A stretch of DNA of 64,000 bases from Bog-756 sp035949055 (lineage in GTDB: Bacteria; Actinomycetota; Acidimicrobiia; Acidimicrobiales; RAAP-2). The notes below the pieces were generated by a model that did no database searches, had not been told where the DNA came from, and saw nothing but the letters and a program-made list of their open reading frames with translations. The stretch lies in NCBI GenBank assembly GCA_035949055.1, contig DASZIO010000050.1, positions 1-64,000 on the forward strand, read 5' to 3'. This document shows, piece after piece, positions 49,122 to 57,218 of this stretch; the first letter of the stretch is position 1, and every line of letters starts with the position of its first letter. The translations under genes were made by a program, and so were the position numbers.

Positions 49122-50852
49122 ATGAGCGATGGTGCGGACTCGGCCTCCTTCGGACAGCGGGTGGCCGACCTCGCCCGGCTCCCGCACCGACCCGGCGCCC
49201 CTCCGTCGCCATCCGGACCACCGGCCGTCCCTCCCGAGGAATGCGATGTCGTCGTGGTGGGCAGCGGTGCCGCCGCGCTGTCGGCCGCCGCTGGCGCGCT
49301 GGGCGCGGGTGCCTCCGTCGTCATCTGCGAGAAGGGTCTCATTCCCGGAGGGACGACGGCCTGCTCGGGCGGGGTGGCTCACATCTACGGCAATGCGGTG
49401 ATGCGGGCGGCCGGGGTGGACGATCCCCGGGCCGAAGCCCTGGCCTACATGGCCCGTGTCGGCTACCCGGCGGCCTATGACCCCGAGGCACCCGGCCTCG
49501 GCGTGCCGCCCGACGACTTCGCCCTCCTCGAGGCGTACTACGACCGGGGTGCCGAGGTGATGGACCGGCTCGGCCGCCTGGGCGCGGCGCGCATGGAAGC
49601 GCCGTGGATGGCCTGGGACGGGCAGATGTTCCCGGACTACTACGAATTCCCCGAGAACCGCGCCGTGCGCGGGCGGGGGATCCAACCGGTGGCGCCGGAG
49701 GGCGGCGCGGGCAACGGTGGGGAGCTCGTCCGCCAGCTCGCCGACTTCGCCGCCGGCCAGGGGTCGGAGATCCGGCTCGGTCACCGGGTGGTGGACCTGA
49801 TGATCGACGGAACCGAGGTCACCGGGGTGGTGGTCGACGACGGCTCGGCGTGCCGTCGCGTTCTCGCCCGTGGCGGCGTGGTGTTCGGCTCCGGTGGCTT
49901 CGCCCACGACCCCGAGCTACGGGAGCGCTTTCTGCGCGGGCCGATCGCCGGTGCTTCGGGAACGCCGTCGAACACCGGTGACCTGGTGGGCATGGCCAGC
50001 CGGGCCGGTGCCCAGTTCGGGCGGATGCACAGTGGGTGGTGGAACCAGCAGGTGGTCGAGGCGGTGGAGGATTACGCGGCCGGTGTCCTCGACATCTGGG
50101 CCGTGCCCGGGGACGGCATGGTGCTGGTCAACCGGTTCGGGGTCCGGGCCGTCGACGAGAAGCGCGAGTACGAATCGCGCGGGCTCGTGCACCACGTGTA
50201 CGAGGGCGACGAGTACGTGAACCGGGTGATGTTCATGATCTACGACCAGCGCACTGCCGAGCGCTTCGGCGGCCGGTACCCGATCCCCCCGCCGGGCGCG
50301 GTAGCCGACCACGTGGTCAGCGGCATCGGAGTGGGAGGACTGACCGGCGCGTTGGACGATCGTCTCGAGCACCGCACCCGGGCGGCCATGCCCCCGGGGA
50401 TCGCACCGGTCGGCCTGGCGCCGGGGTTCGAGCGCACGCTGGCCTCCACCCTGGCCCGGTTCAACACCATGGCCGAGGTGGGGCGGGACGACGACTTCGG
50501 ACGGGGCACCAAGGCGGTCGAGTTCGCCTTCCACGGTCCGGCGGCCGCCGACCACCGGCTGCCCAATCCGCTGCTGCATCCCCTCGATCTCGATGGGTGG
50601 CTCCACGCCATCTGCGTGGTCGGGACCACTTTCGACACCAACAGCGGGCCCCGCATCACCGCCGAGGGCCGGGTCCTCGGCACCGCCGGCCCGATCGACG
50701 GTCTCTACGGTGCCGGCAACTGCGTCGACAGCGTCTTCGGCGAGGGCTACCCGGGCGGCGGCTCGACCATCGGCCCCGGCATGGTCTTCGGGTTCATGGC
50801 CGGGACGCACGCGGGGCGGCGGTCGGCCGCGTCGTCAGGAGCGGCCGAATGA
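49122..50852 (+). CDS. FAD-binding dehydrogenase, 3-ketosteroid-delta1-dehydrogenase-like
   Basis: 576 residues of the fumarate reductase/KstD flavoprotein family. FAD loop VVVGSGAAALSAA near 49-61, EKG at 75, GGTTACSGGVAHIYGN near 81-96, and the C-terminal flavin segment GLYGAGNCVDSVFGEGYPGG near 533-552 then GPGMVFGFMAG. The C-terminal part matches KstD well, and the catalytic tyrosines cannot be assigned by eye. Family chemistry is 1,2-dehydrogenation next to a keto group. ATG at 49122 after GGGAGGGA. Its stop overlaps the start of the next gene (ATGA). Together with the Rieske oxygenase this suggests modification of a cyclic or steroid-like substrate. Confidence 0.86.
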   Translation: MSDGADSASFGQRVADLARLPHRPGAPPSPSGPPAVPPEECDVVVVGSGAAALSAAAGALGAGASVVICEKGLIPGGTTACSGGVAHIYGNAVMRAAGVDDPRAEALAYMARVGYPAAYDPEAPGLGVPPDDFALLEAYYDRGAEVMDRLGRLGAARMEAPWMAWDGQMFPDYYEFPENRAVRGRGIQPVAPEGGAGNGGELVRQLADFAAGQGSEIRLGHRVVDLMIDGTEVTGVVVDDGSACRRVLARGGVVFGSGGFAHDPELRERFLRGPIAGASGTPSNTGDLVGMASRAGAQFGRMHSGWWNQQVVEAVEDYAAGVLDIWAVPGDGMVLVNRFGVRAVDEKREYESRGLVHHVYEGDEYVNRVMFMIYDQRTAERFGGRYPIPPPGAVADHVVSGIGVGGLTGALDDRLEHRTRAAMPPGIAPVGLAPGFERTLASTLARFNTMAEVGRDDDFGRGTKAVEFAFHGPAAADHRLPNPLLHPLDLDGWLHAICVVGTTFDTNSGPRITAEGRVLGTAGPIDGLYGAGNCVDSVFGEGYPGGGSTIGPGMVFGFMAGTHAGRRSAASSGAAE

Positions 50853-51460
50853 AGCTCACCTACCGGGACGTGCCGGGGACGGCGCTGAGACCGGCCGTCG
50901 TCCTCCACGATCGCGGCGCCGCCTCGGTCGACCGGGTCACCGCCGTGGCCCAGGCCAGCGGGGCGGTGGGTCGGGTGGTCGCACCCTTCGGCGACTACGG
51001 CTTCACGGCTGGCGGCATGGAGCTCGCCGGCATCTGCTGGTACCGCACCGTCCCGGGGTATGCCGGCGCCGACCCGCTCTCCCTGGCCAGGGCGGTCGTA
51101 CAGGTGGGTGACCTGCTCGACGCCCTGGCCCTGGACGACCCGGCGCTGATCGGCTGGGGACAGGGCGCCGTGGTGGCGCTCGGGGCCGGCCTCCTCCACC
51201 CTGACCGGGTTGCCTCGGTGGTGGGGGTGGACGCCCGGACGGCGCATGTGGAGGCGCTCCCGGTGGGCGTCCTGTCCGAGCCTGCCGCGCCACCGGTGCT
51301 GCTGATCGGCTCGGGTGCCGACCGCGGCAGCGACGACAGCGAGGCCCGCCTCCGCGCCCATGGCGTCACCGTCACCGGCTGGCGCTGGCCCGGAGGATCG
51401 GAGGAGGACCGGGACAAGGCGATCGCCGAGCAGATAGGGAGGTGGCTGGGAGATGGTTGA
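50849..51460 (+). CDS. Alpha/beta-hydrolase-fold protein without nucleophile
   Basis: 203 residues. The pattern is that of a short alpha/beta hydrolase: AVVLHDRGA (oxyanion strand), a nucleophile-elbow strand LIGWGQGAVVALG near 119-131, then VVGVDARTAHV and VLLIGSGADRG. The elbow reads G-W-G-Q-G, with Gly where the Ser should be, and no His follows the last strand (WPGGSEED). It is therefore probably not a hydrolase but a binding or structural partner. It overlaps both neighbours, by 4 bases with the flavoprotein and by 8 with the Rieske gene, so it must be made with them. Confidence 0.75.
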   Translation: MKLTYRDVPGTALRPAVVLHDRGAASVDRVTAVAQASGAVGRVVAPFGDYGFTAGGMELAGICWYRTVPGYAGADPLSLARAVVQVGDLLDALALDDPALIGWGQGAVVALGAGLLHPDRVASVVGVDARTAHVEALPVGVLSEPAAPPVLLIGSGADRGSDDSEARLRAHGVTVTGWRWPGGSEEDRDKAIAEQIGRWLGDG

Positions 51461-52850
51461 CACCGGACTGGACACGAGCACGAGTGCGGCCCGGCTCCCC
51501 GAGCGGCCGCCGGGGCCGAGCGTGCCGGAGCGGTGGCGCCTCGGCCCTGCCTTCGTGCCGAAGGGCCGCTATCTCGATCGAGCCTTCCTCGACCTCGAGC
51601 TCGAACGGCTCTTTCCGCGGACCTGGCTGAACGCCTGCCGCACGGACGAGGTCGAGCACGTCGGCCAGTACGTCGACTTCGGGATCGGCGGCCAGTCGAT
51701 CGTGGTGATGCGCACCGACGCCGGGCTGAAGGCCTACTTCAATTCCTGCCGGCACCGGGGGACACGACTGGTGCAGGGCCAGGGACGCATCGGTGAGTTC
51801 CGCTGCCCGTTCCACGCCTGGCGCTGGAACCTGGACGGCACGCTCAAATTCCAGGCTGACGCGGCCAACTTCGATCCTCGTCCGGCGGAGGAGCTGTGCC
51901 TGGTCGAGTGCCGAGTGGGCACCTGGGGTGGGTGGGTGTTCGTCGACATGAGCGGCGAGGCAGGGCCGCTCGAGGACTTCCTCCACCCGATCCCCTCTCG
52001 GCTGGACGGGTTCAAGCTCGAGGACATGCGGATCGCCTGGTACAAGTCGGTCATCCTCCCGGCCAACTGGAAGACGGCCATCGACGCGTTCATCGAGAGC
52101 TGGCACGTGCCCGGAACCCATCCCCAACTCCTGCGACCCGACAAGCGTTCGACGCCGCCGACCGTCGCTGAGTGTGAACAGTACGGCGCCACCTTCAACG
52201 AGCTCTTCCGGTTGCACTCGCGCCACGCCGACCTGTTCCGCTACGGGCCCGAGGGTGATGCCACCAAGCTCCGCGGCAGTTACCGCTCTGATCCCGTGGC
52301 CATCCAAAGGAACGTCGAGTACTCGCTGCGTGAGCTGCGGGCGCTCTACCTCCAGTCCGACCTGGCCGCGGCGACCGAACTGGTGACGACCGAGGGCTCG
52401 GACGGACCGATGGGAAATGCCATCTACCAACGCCTCCGGCGCCAGCACGCCCGCGCGGTGGGCATCGACTACCCCGAGGTGACCGACGACCAGCTCAAAG
52501 GGGCCATGTACGACTGGCACCTGTTCCCCAACACGGTCTTCCTCATCGACATGGGGTGCTGCCTGACCTACCGGGCCCGGCCCAACGGAACCGACCCGGA
52601 CACCTGCATCTTCGACGTCCAGGCTCTCGAGCTTCCCCCGACGGGCGGACTGGAGACGGCCGCTCCACAGCATTTCGAGGACTGGCGCCACGGCGACATG
52701 GGGGAGATACTCAGCCAGGACTTCTCGAACATGTCGGAGGTGACCTCGGGACTGCATTCGGCGGCCTATGACGGGCACCGGCTCAACCGGGCCCAGGAGA
52801 TGACCATCTGGAACTACCACCGGGCCATGGACGACTACCTGTTCGCCTGA
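51453..52850 (+). CDS. Rieske non-heme iron oxygenase, alpha subunit
   Basis: 465 residues, aromatic ring-hydroxylating oxygenase large-subunit layout. The [2Fe-2S] Rieske ligands are C99, H101 (SCRHRGTR) and C118, H121 (RCPFHAW). The mononuclear iron site is H218 and H223 in IESWHVPGTH, with an expected Asp or Glu near the C-terminal third. Longer than KshA (about 385), nearer to dioxygenase alpha subunits. No small beta subunit or reductase gene follows; electrons could come from a separate reductase and ferredoxin. ATG at 51453 follows GGGAGGTGGC. Ends the flavoprotein operon. Confidence 0.92.
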   Translation: MVDTGLDTSTSAARLPERPPGPSVPERWRLGPAFVPKGRYLDRAFLDLELERLFPRTWLNACRTDEVEHVGQYVDFGIGGQSIVVMRTDAGLKAYFNSCRHRGTRLVQGQGRIGEFRCPFHAWRWNLDGTLKFQADAANFDPRPAEELCLVECRVGTWGGWVFVDMSGEAGPLEDFLHPIPSRLDGFKLEDMRIAWYKSVILPANWKTAIDAFIESWHVPGTHPQLLRPDKRSTPPTVAECEQYGATFNELFRLHSRHADLFRYGPEGDATKLRGSYRSDPVAIQRNVEYSLRELRALYLQSDLAAATELVTTEGSDGPMGNAIYQRLRRQHARAVGIDYPEVTDDQLKGAMYDWHLFPNTVFLIDMGCCLTYRARPNGTDPDTCIFDVQALELPPTGGLETAAPQHFEDWRHGDMGEILSQDFSNMSEVTSGLHSAAYDGHRLNRAQEMTIWNYHRAMDDYLFA

Positions 52851-52863
52851 CGGTCCCACCTGA

Positions 52864-52889
52864 CCGGCCGGGGGGTTCGGGTCGGCCGG
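52864..52889 (+). terminator. Hairpin after the Rieske gene
   Basis: Arms CCGGCCG and CGGCCGG with a 12-base loop, 14 bp after the Rieske stop and ahead of the TetR promoter. Moderate strength, no U-tract. Confidence 0.3.
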
Positions 52890-52917
52890 CGGGCCGAAGC
52901 CGGGTCCCGTCGCCCGG

Positions 52918-52923
52918 TATCCT
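52918..52923 (+). promoter_or_regulatory. Leaderless -10 box (TATCCT) for the TetR gene
   Basis: TATCCT, 6 bases before the GTG at 52930. Confidence 0.6.
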
Positions 52924-52929
52924 CTGGCG

Positions 52930-53565
52930 GTGCCTGCAGTCACCGACGATGCGGCCTCCAGCGCTCGGCTGACCCCCGAGTCGCAGGCGGAGCGGGGTCA
53001 GCTCATGGACGCGGCCCTCAAGGTGATGCGACGGAACGGCTTCCAGGGTGCGAGCGTGCAGGACATCCTGGACCACGCGGGACTCTCGACCCGGGCCTTC
53101 TACCGGCAGTTTCAGTCCAAGGACGACCTCCTCCTGGCCATGTTCCGCACCGCGTCGGACCCCGACGTCGAGCTGGTGAAGAAACGGGTGGACGAGGCAC
53201 CCACCGAGGTCGAGGCGGTGCGGGTCTGGATCGACGAGATGCTGGCCATCGCCTACGACCGACGCCGTATCCAGCGCCTGGTGATGTTCAACGCGGTGGC
53301 CCGTCAGGCCGTGGGCTACGAGGTCGAGGAGGCCGCCTTGCAGGACCGTCTGGTGTCCCCCCTCCTGCAGGCGATCCGCCGCGGTTCGGCTGACGGGTCC
53401 TTCCCGGACACTGATCCCTTTCCTGACGCCTACTCCATCTTCGAGCTGGTGTGGAGCGTTGCCGGTCCCCACGCCCGGGGGCGGCGCGCCATGGACCGTG
53501 ACCGGGCGTGCGCCCATGTCCTCCGGTTCTGCCTTCCCGCCCTCGGTGTGGACGCCGACGCCTGA
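52930..53565 (+). CDS. TetR family transcriptional regulator
   Basis: 211 residues. The N-terminal helix-turn-helix domain runs from about 20 to 70 (AALKVMRRNGFQGASVQDIL, then GLSTRAFYRQFQSKDDLLL), the signature TetR recognition region. The C-terminal half is a ligand domain, ending with a helix rich in Arg (RAMDRDRACAHVLRF). Leaderless start. Likely a repressor for part of the oxygenase or ferredoxin genes, released by an acyl-CoA or substrate. Same strand as a ferredoxin 21 bp downstream that has its own promoter box. No clear palindrome is seen upstream. Confidence 0.9.
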   Translation: MPAVTDDAASSARLTPESQAERGQLMDAALKVMRRNGFQGASVQDILDHAGLSTRAFYRQFQSKDDLLLAMFRTASDPDVELVKKRVDEAPTEVEAVRVWIDEMLAIAYDRRRIQRLVMFNAVARQAVGYEVEEAALQDRLVSPLLQAIRRGSADGSFPDTDPFPDAYSIFELVWSVAGPHARGRRAMDRDRACAHVLRFCLPALGVDADA

Positions 53566-53574
53566 GGTTCTCCT

Positions 53575-53580
53575 TAGGAT
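53575..53580 (+). promoter_or_regulatory. Leaderless -10 box (TAGGAT) for the second ferredoxin
   Basis: TAGGAT, 6 bases before the GTG at 53587. Confidence 0.55.
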
Positions 53581-53586
53581 GGGGGC

Positions 53587-53778
53587 GTGAGGATCGCCAT
53601 CGACACCGAACGGTGCACGGGTCACGGCCGGTGCTACTCGCTGGCCCCCGACCTGTTCGACTGCGACGACCGCGGCTATGGGACCGTCCTCGACCCGGAT
53701 GTTCCCGCGGGGCTCGAGGACCAAGCCCGCACCGCGGTGGCCAACTGCCCCGAACAGGCCGTTTCCCTCGAGGAATGA
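53587..53778 (+). CDS. Ferredoxin, single [3Fe-4S] cluster type
   Basis: 63 residues, with ligands C10, C16 and C54 (RCTGHGRC, then NCPEQAV) at exactly the same positions as in the ferredoxin at 38258, so the two are paralogues. The residue in place of the second Cys is His13 here. Typical electron donor of a P450 or oxygenase. It lies 736 bp after the Rieske oxygenase, with a TetR gene between them, so it is a candidate partner of that enzyme or of the P450 at 61014. Confidence 0.9.
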   Translation: MRIAIDTERCTGHGRCYSLAPDLFDCDDRGYGTVLDPDVPAGLEDQARTAVANCPEQAVSLEE

Positions 53779-53848
53779 ATGGGCGGGCGGCGCGGAAATC
53801 GGCGTGATCCGAGTGAAAACGGGATTGTCGCTCATCAGCCCGCTCGGC

Positions 53849-53854
53849 TAGCCT
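53849..53854 (+). promoter_or_regulatory. -10 box (TAGCCT) upstream of the FadE-SDR-CoA-transferase genes
   Basis: TAGCCT, 8 bases before a GTG at 53863. It is the only candidate promoter between the ferredoxin and the next acyl-CoA dehydrogenase. Confidence 0.45.
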
Positions 53855-53862
53855 CGCCGATC

Positions 53863-53928
53863 GTGCGAAATGCCAACGCGTGGCCGGACGGCGGTCGGGG
53901 GGGACCGTGGGCGCCGACGGGGGAGTAG
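53863..53928 (+). CDS. Possible leaderless 21-residue small protein
   Basis: GTG at the expected transcript start opens a 21-codon frame (MRNANAWPDGGRGG at its start), ending in TAG after the GTG start of the next gene at 53907. It overlaps that gene by 22 bases in another frame. Could act as coupling leader; could be accidental. Confidence 0.22.
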   Translation: MRNANAWPDGGRGGPWAPTGE

Positions 53929-55103
53929 CGCTCGTCGTCGATCAACTGCGACCGCCGCCCGGTCCGGAGGGATTCGAGACGGGGGTGTCGAGCCTGCGCC
54001 ACGAGCTGGCCGATTGGCTCGAGGCCCATCTAACGCCCGAGATCGTCGCCGCCGGGCAGGCCGGTGCCCTCGACACGGGTACCCTCCGAGTCCTGCAGGA
54101 CTGGAACCGCACCCTGGCCGACGCGGGCTGGGCCGCCATCTCCTGGCCCGCCCAGTACGGCGGGCGGGACGCATCGGTTCCCGAGCAGCTGGCCTATTAC
54201 GAGGTGATGGCCGTGCACCGCGCCCCGGGGCCCGTGAACGTCATCGGCGTGTCCAACATCGCCCCCGCCGTCATGTCCTATGGGACCCCCGAACAGAAGG
54301 AGCGCGTGCTGGCTGCGATGCTCCGCGGCGACGAGATCTGGTGCCAGGGGATGTCGGAGCCCGACGCCGGCTCCGATCTGGCCTCCCTCCGGACCAGTGC
54401 GGTGGCCGATGGCGACGAGTTCGTGGTGAACGGCCAGAAGACCTGGAACAGCCTGGGACAATTCGCCGACTGGTGCCAGCTGTTCGTGCGAACCGATTCG
54501 TCGGCGGCCAAGCACAAGGGCATCAGTTGCCTGCTGGTCGACATGCGGTCGCCCGGGGTGGAGGTCCGGCCCCTCCGGACCATGACCGGCGACGCACCGT
54601 TCTCGGAGCTGTTCTTCACCGATGTCCGGGTTCCCGTCTCAGCCCTCCTCGGACCGCGGGACGGAGGTTGGCGTGTGGCGCTCACCACCTTGAGCCACGA
54701 ACGGGCCGGGGTGGCGAAGCTCCACCTGAGCCTGTCGGCCCGCTTCGACGACCTGCTGGCGGAGGCCCGGCGCTCAGGGGTCCAGGCCACGCCGACGCTG
54801 CGTGATCGCCTGGCCCGCCTGTTTGCCTCCATCTCGTGCATGCGCTGGACGACCACCAGGGAGCTCGAGTCCGTCGGACGCGGTGGCCAGCCGTCGCCGG
54901 CCATGGGCAGCCTGACCAAGCTCATGTGGGCCCAGGCCACCCAGGAACTGGCCGACGTAGCAGTGGACTTGCTCGGCACCGGGGGCCTGGACGGGCGCTG
55001 GACCACCAACCTCGCGGCGTCGCCCTCGGTGTCGATCGCGGGCGGAACCGGCGACATCAACCGGAACATCGTCGCCGAGCAGGGCCTGGGCCTGCCGCGA
55101 TGA
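53907..55103 (+). CDS. Acyl-CoA dehydrogenase, alpha-type FadE
   Basis: About 398 residues. CQGMSEPDAGSDLASLRTSA near 140-159 is the flavin segment, NGQKTWNSLGQFADW near 172 and AGGTGDINRNIVAEQGLGL near 378 the C-terminal signature, where the MCAD Glu position is Ala. The helix MRWTTTRELESVGRGG near 310 is typical. GTG at 53907 has a GGGGGGA ribosome site; GTG at 53880 is an alternative nine codons earlier. No beta-type gene lies next to it, so it may pair with a beta chain elsewhere or work as a homomer. Followed by SDR and CoA-transferase genes on the same strand. Confidence 0.85.
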   Translation: MGADGGVALVVDQLRPPPGPEGFETGVSSLRHELADWLEAHLTPEIVAAGQAGALDTGTLRVLQDWNRTLADAGWAAISWPAQYGGRDASVPEQLAYYEVMAVHRAPGPVNVIGVSNIAPAVMSYGTPEQKERVLAAMLRGDEIWCQGMSEPDAGSDLASLRTSAVADGDEFVVNGQKTWNSLGQFADWCQLFVRTDSSAAKHKGISCLLVDMRSPGVEVRPLRTMTGDAPFSELFFTDVRVPVSALLGPRDGGWRVALTTLSHERAGVAKLHLSLSARFDDLLAEARRSGVQATPTLRDRLARLFASISCMRWTTTRELESVGRGGQPSPAMGSLTKLMWAQATQELADVAVDLLGTGGLDGRWTTNLAASPSVSIAGGTGDINRNIVAEQGLGLPR

Positions 55104-55133
55104 CCGCGGGTGACGAGTGAAAGCGGGACGGAC

Positions 55134-55955
55134 ATGACGTCGGTGTGGACCTACGAAGGCAAGCGGGTCATCGTCAGCGGTGGTGGGGGGGCGGGCATGG
55201 GCGCGGCGACGGTCAGAGAGCTCGACTCGCTCGGTGCCGAGGTCTACGTCCTCGACTTGAAGGAACCGCCCCTCGGTGTCGCCGGTTACCACGCGGTCGA
55301 TCTGCGAGACCCGGCTGCCATCGAGACGGCTGTCGAGGCCATCGGCGGGAAGGTGGACGCCCTGTTCAACTGTGCCGGTCTCCCGGGCGGGCGGTTCTCC
55401 GACCTCGACACCATGGTGGTCAACTTCGCCTCGATGCGCCACCTCACCGATCTGGTCGTCGGGCACATGGAGCCCGGCGCCGCCATCGCCAGCATCTCGT
55501 CGGGAGCCGGGGCCGGATGGATGGCCAATGTGGCCAAGTGGATGCCACTGGTGATCAGTGACGGCTTCGACGCCACGGTCCACTGGCTCGAGGACCACCC
55601 CGGGGAGATCGCCACCGGGTACGCCCCGTCCAAGGAGGCCATCATCGTATGGACGATCTGGCGTTCGTTCGAGCTCGGCAAGCTGGGGATCCGGATCAAC
55701 TGCACCAGTCCCGGGCCGACGGACACGCCGATGATGCCGGACTTCGAGGAGCAGGTGGGCAAGGCGTTCATGGACAACTACCCGATCCCGCTGGGCCGCC
55801 GGTCCACACCGGACGAGCAGGCTTATCCGCTGATCTTCCTCAACTCGGATGCCGCCGCCTCGATCACCGGTGAGAACATACTCACCGACGGCGGCACCAT
55901 GGGGGCCATGACGGTCGGCACCCTGGACATCTCGGCCTTCTCATTCCCCGAATGA
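55134..55955 (+). CDS. SDR family oxidoreductase
   Basis: 273 residues. Cofactor loop VSGGGGAGMGAATV near 13-26 with Ser in place of the usual Thr, acidic Asp after the second strand (YVLDLKE, suggests NAD), NCAG near 81, Ser in SISSGAG near 123 and Tyr-x3-Lys in GYAPSKEA near 163-167. A longer insert between Ser and Tyr (GWMANVAKWMPLVISDGFD) is unusual and probably shapes a large substrate pocket; this layout is seen in hydroxysteroid-dehydrogenase-like SDRs. ATG at 55134; a GTG 8 codons earlier overlaps the end region of the FadE gene by spacing only. Next gene is the CoA-transferase 40 bp on. Confidence 0.86.
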   Translation: MTSVWTYEGKRVIVSGGGGAGMGAATVRELDSLGAEVYVLDLKEPPLGVAGYHAVDLRDPAAIETAVEAIGGKVDALFNCAGLPGGRFSDLDTMVVNFASMRHLTDLVVGHMEPGAAIASISSGAGAGWMANVAKWMPLVISDGFDATVHWLEDHPGEIATGYAPSKEAIIVWTIWRSFELGKLGIRINCTSPGPTDTPMMPDFEEQVGKAFMDNYPIPLGRRSTPDEQAYPLIFLNSDAAASITGENILTDGGTMGAMTVGTLDISAFSFPE

Positions 55956-55995
55956 GACCGGGTCGGACCCTGACCGGCACGAGAAGGAGAGCGCA

Positions 55996-57213
55996 GTGAA
56001 GGGCATCATGAACGGGATACGGATGGTCGAGGTGGCGGCCTGGACCTATGTGCCGATCGCCGGGGCCGTCCTGGCGGAATGGGGCGCCGACGTCATCAAG
56101 ATCGAGCACCCGGAGATGGGGGATCCCCAACGCGGCCTGGTGACCTCGGGCCTCGTCCCGAGCGGTCCCGGCGGTGTGAACCACATGATCGAGCTGCCCA
56201 ACCGGGGCAAGCGGAGCGTCGGTCTCGACCTCAAGTCCGAGGAGGGACACGACGTCCTGCTCAAGCTGATGGAGAGTACCGACGTCTTCCTCACCAACTT
56301 CCGGCCCCAAGCCCGGAGGAAGCTCAACATCGACGTCGACGACCTACGGGCGGTCAATCCCGATCTCGTCTACGTGCGCGGCTCGGGGCTCGGCCAGCGT
56401 GGGCCAGAGGCGGAGCGAGGTGGGTATGACAACTCGACGTTCTGGGGTCGAGGCGGCGCGGCCGACATCATCACCCCCCCGGGGGAGTATCCCTCGAGCC
56501 AGCCCGGCCCGGGCTTCGGGGACGTGATCGGCGGCCAGATCATCGCCGGCGGCATCGCCGCCGCCCTCTTCCATCGTGAACGCACCGGCGAGGCGCTGAT
56601 CGTGGACAATTCGCTGCTGGCCAACGGCCTGTGGTCGATCGGGGCCACGGTGCTTGCCGCCGGGCTGTTCGGCTTCGCCCGGATGCCGCGGGGTGACCGC
56701 CGCCGGATGCCCAACCCGCTGGTCAACAACTACCGGACCAAGGACGACCGCTTCATGTCCTTCGTCATGCTGGAATCGGACCGCTACTGGGCCGACCTGG
56801 TCACGAAGATCGGCCACCCGGAGCTGGCCGAGGACCCGCGTTTCGTGGACTCGGCCGCCCGGGCCGAGAACTGCGTCGAGTGCGCGACCTTGCTGGACGA
56901 CATCTTCGCCGGCAAGACCCTGGAGGAGTGGAAGCCGATCATGCTGGAGGTCGAGGGAGTGTGGGCCCCCGTGCAGACAGCGGACGAGCTCCTCACCGAC
57001 CCGCAGGTCCTCGCCAACGGTTACCTGCGCGACGTGGAGTCGGCCGGCGGGACAACGTTCAAGATGGCCACGTCCCCGCTCCAGTTCGACGAGGAGCCGC
57101 CCGACCTGACCCGGGCCCCCGACCACGGGGAGCACACCGACCAGATCCTCGAGGAACTGGGATTCGACACCGAGGCGATCCTCGACCTGAAGGTCAAGGG
57201 GGCGGTGCTCTGA
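55996..57213 (+). CDS. CoA-transferase family III (CaiB/BaiF type)
   Basis: 405 residues. Transfers CoA between acids, or isomerises 2-methylacyl-CoA in the racemase (AMACR) branch of this family. Signature: GIRMVEVAAWTYVPIAGAVLAEWGADVIKIEHP near 7-39, LPNRGKRSVGLDLKSEEG near 67-84, and GGYDNSTFWGRGG near 144-156, which contains the likely catalytic Asp. GTG at 55996 has AAGGAGAG 5 bases upstream. In this context it could make acyl-CoA without ATP or invert the methyl group of a branched chain before FadE action. It ends 5 bp from a convergent crotonase. Confidence 0.9.
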   Translation: MKGIMNGIRMVEVAAWTYVPIAGAVLAEWGADVIKIEHPEMGDPQRGLVTSGLVPSGPGGVNHMIELPNRGKRSVGLDLKSEEGHDVLLKLMESTDVFLTNFRPQARRKLNIDVDDLRAVNPDLVYVRGSGLGQRGPEAERGGYDNSTFWGRGGAADIITPPGEYPSSQPGPGFGDVIGGQIIAGGIAAALFHRERTGEALIVDNSLLANGLWSIGATVLAAGLFGFARMPRGDRRRMPNPLVNNYRTKDDRFMSFVMLESDRYWADLVTKIGHPELAEDPRFVDSAARAENCVECATLLDDIFAGKTLEEWKPIMLEVEGVWAPVQTADELLTDPQVLANGYLRDVESAGGTTFKMATSPLQFDEEPPDLTRAPDHGEHTDQILEELGFDTEAILDLKVKGAVL

Positions 57214-57218
57214 TCAGC

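Noticed and set aside
51453..52850. KshA, 3-ketosteroid 9-alpha-hydroxylase
   Set aside because: Tempting because of the KstD-like neighbour, but the protein is about 80 residues longer than KshA and fits dioxygenase alpha subunits better.
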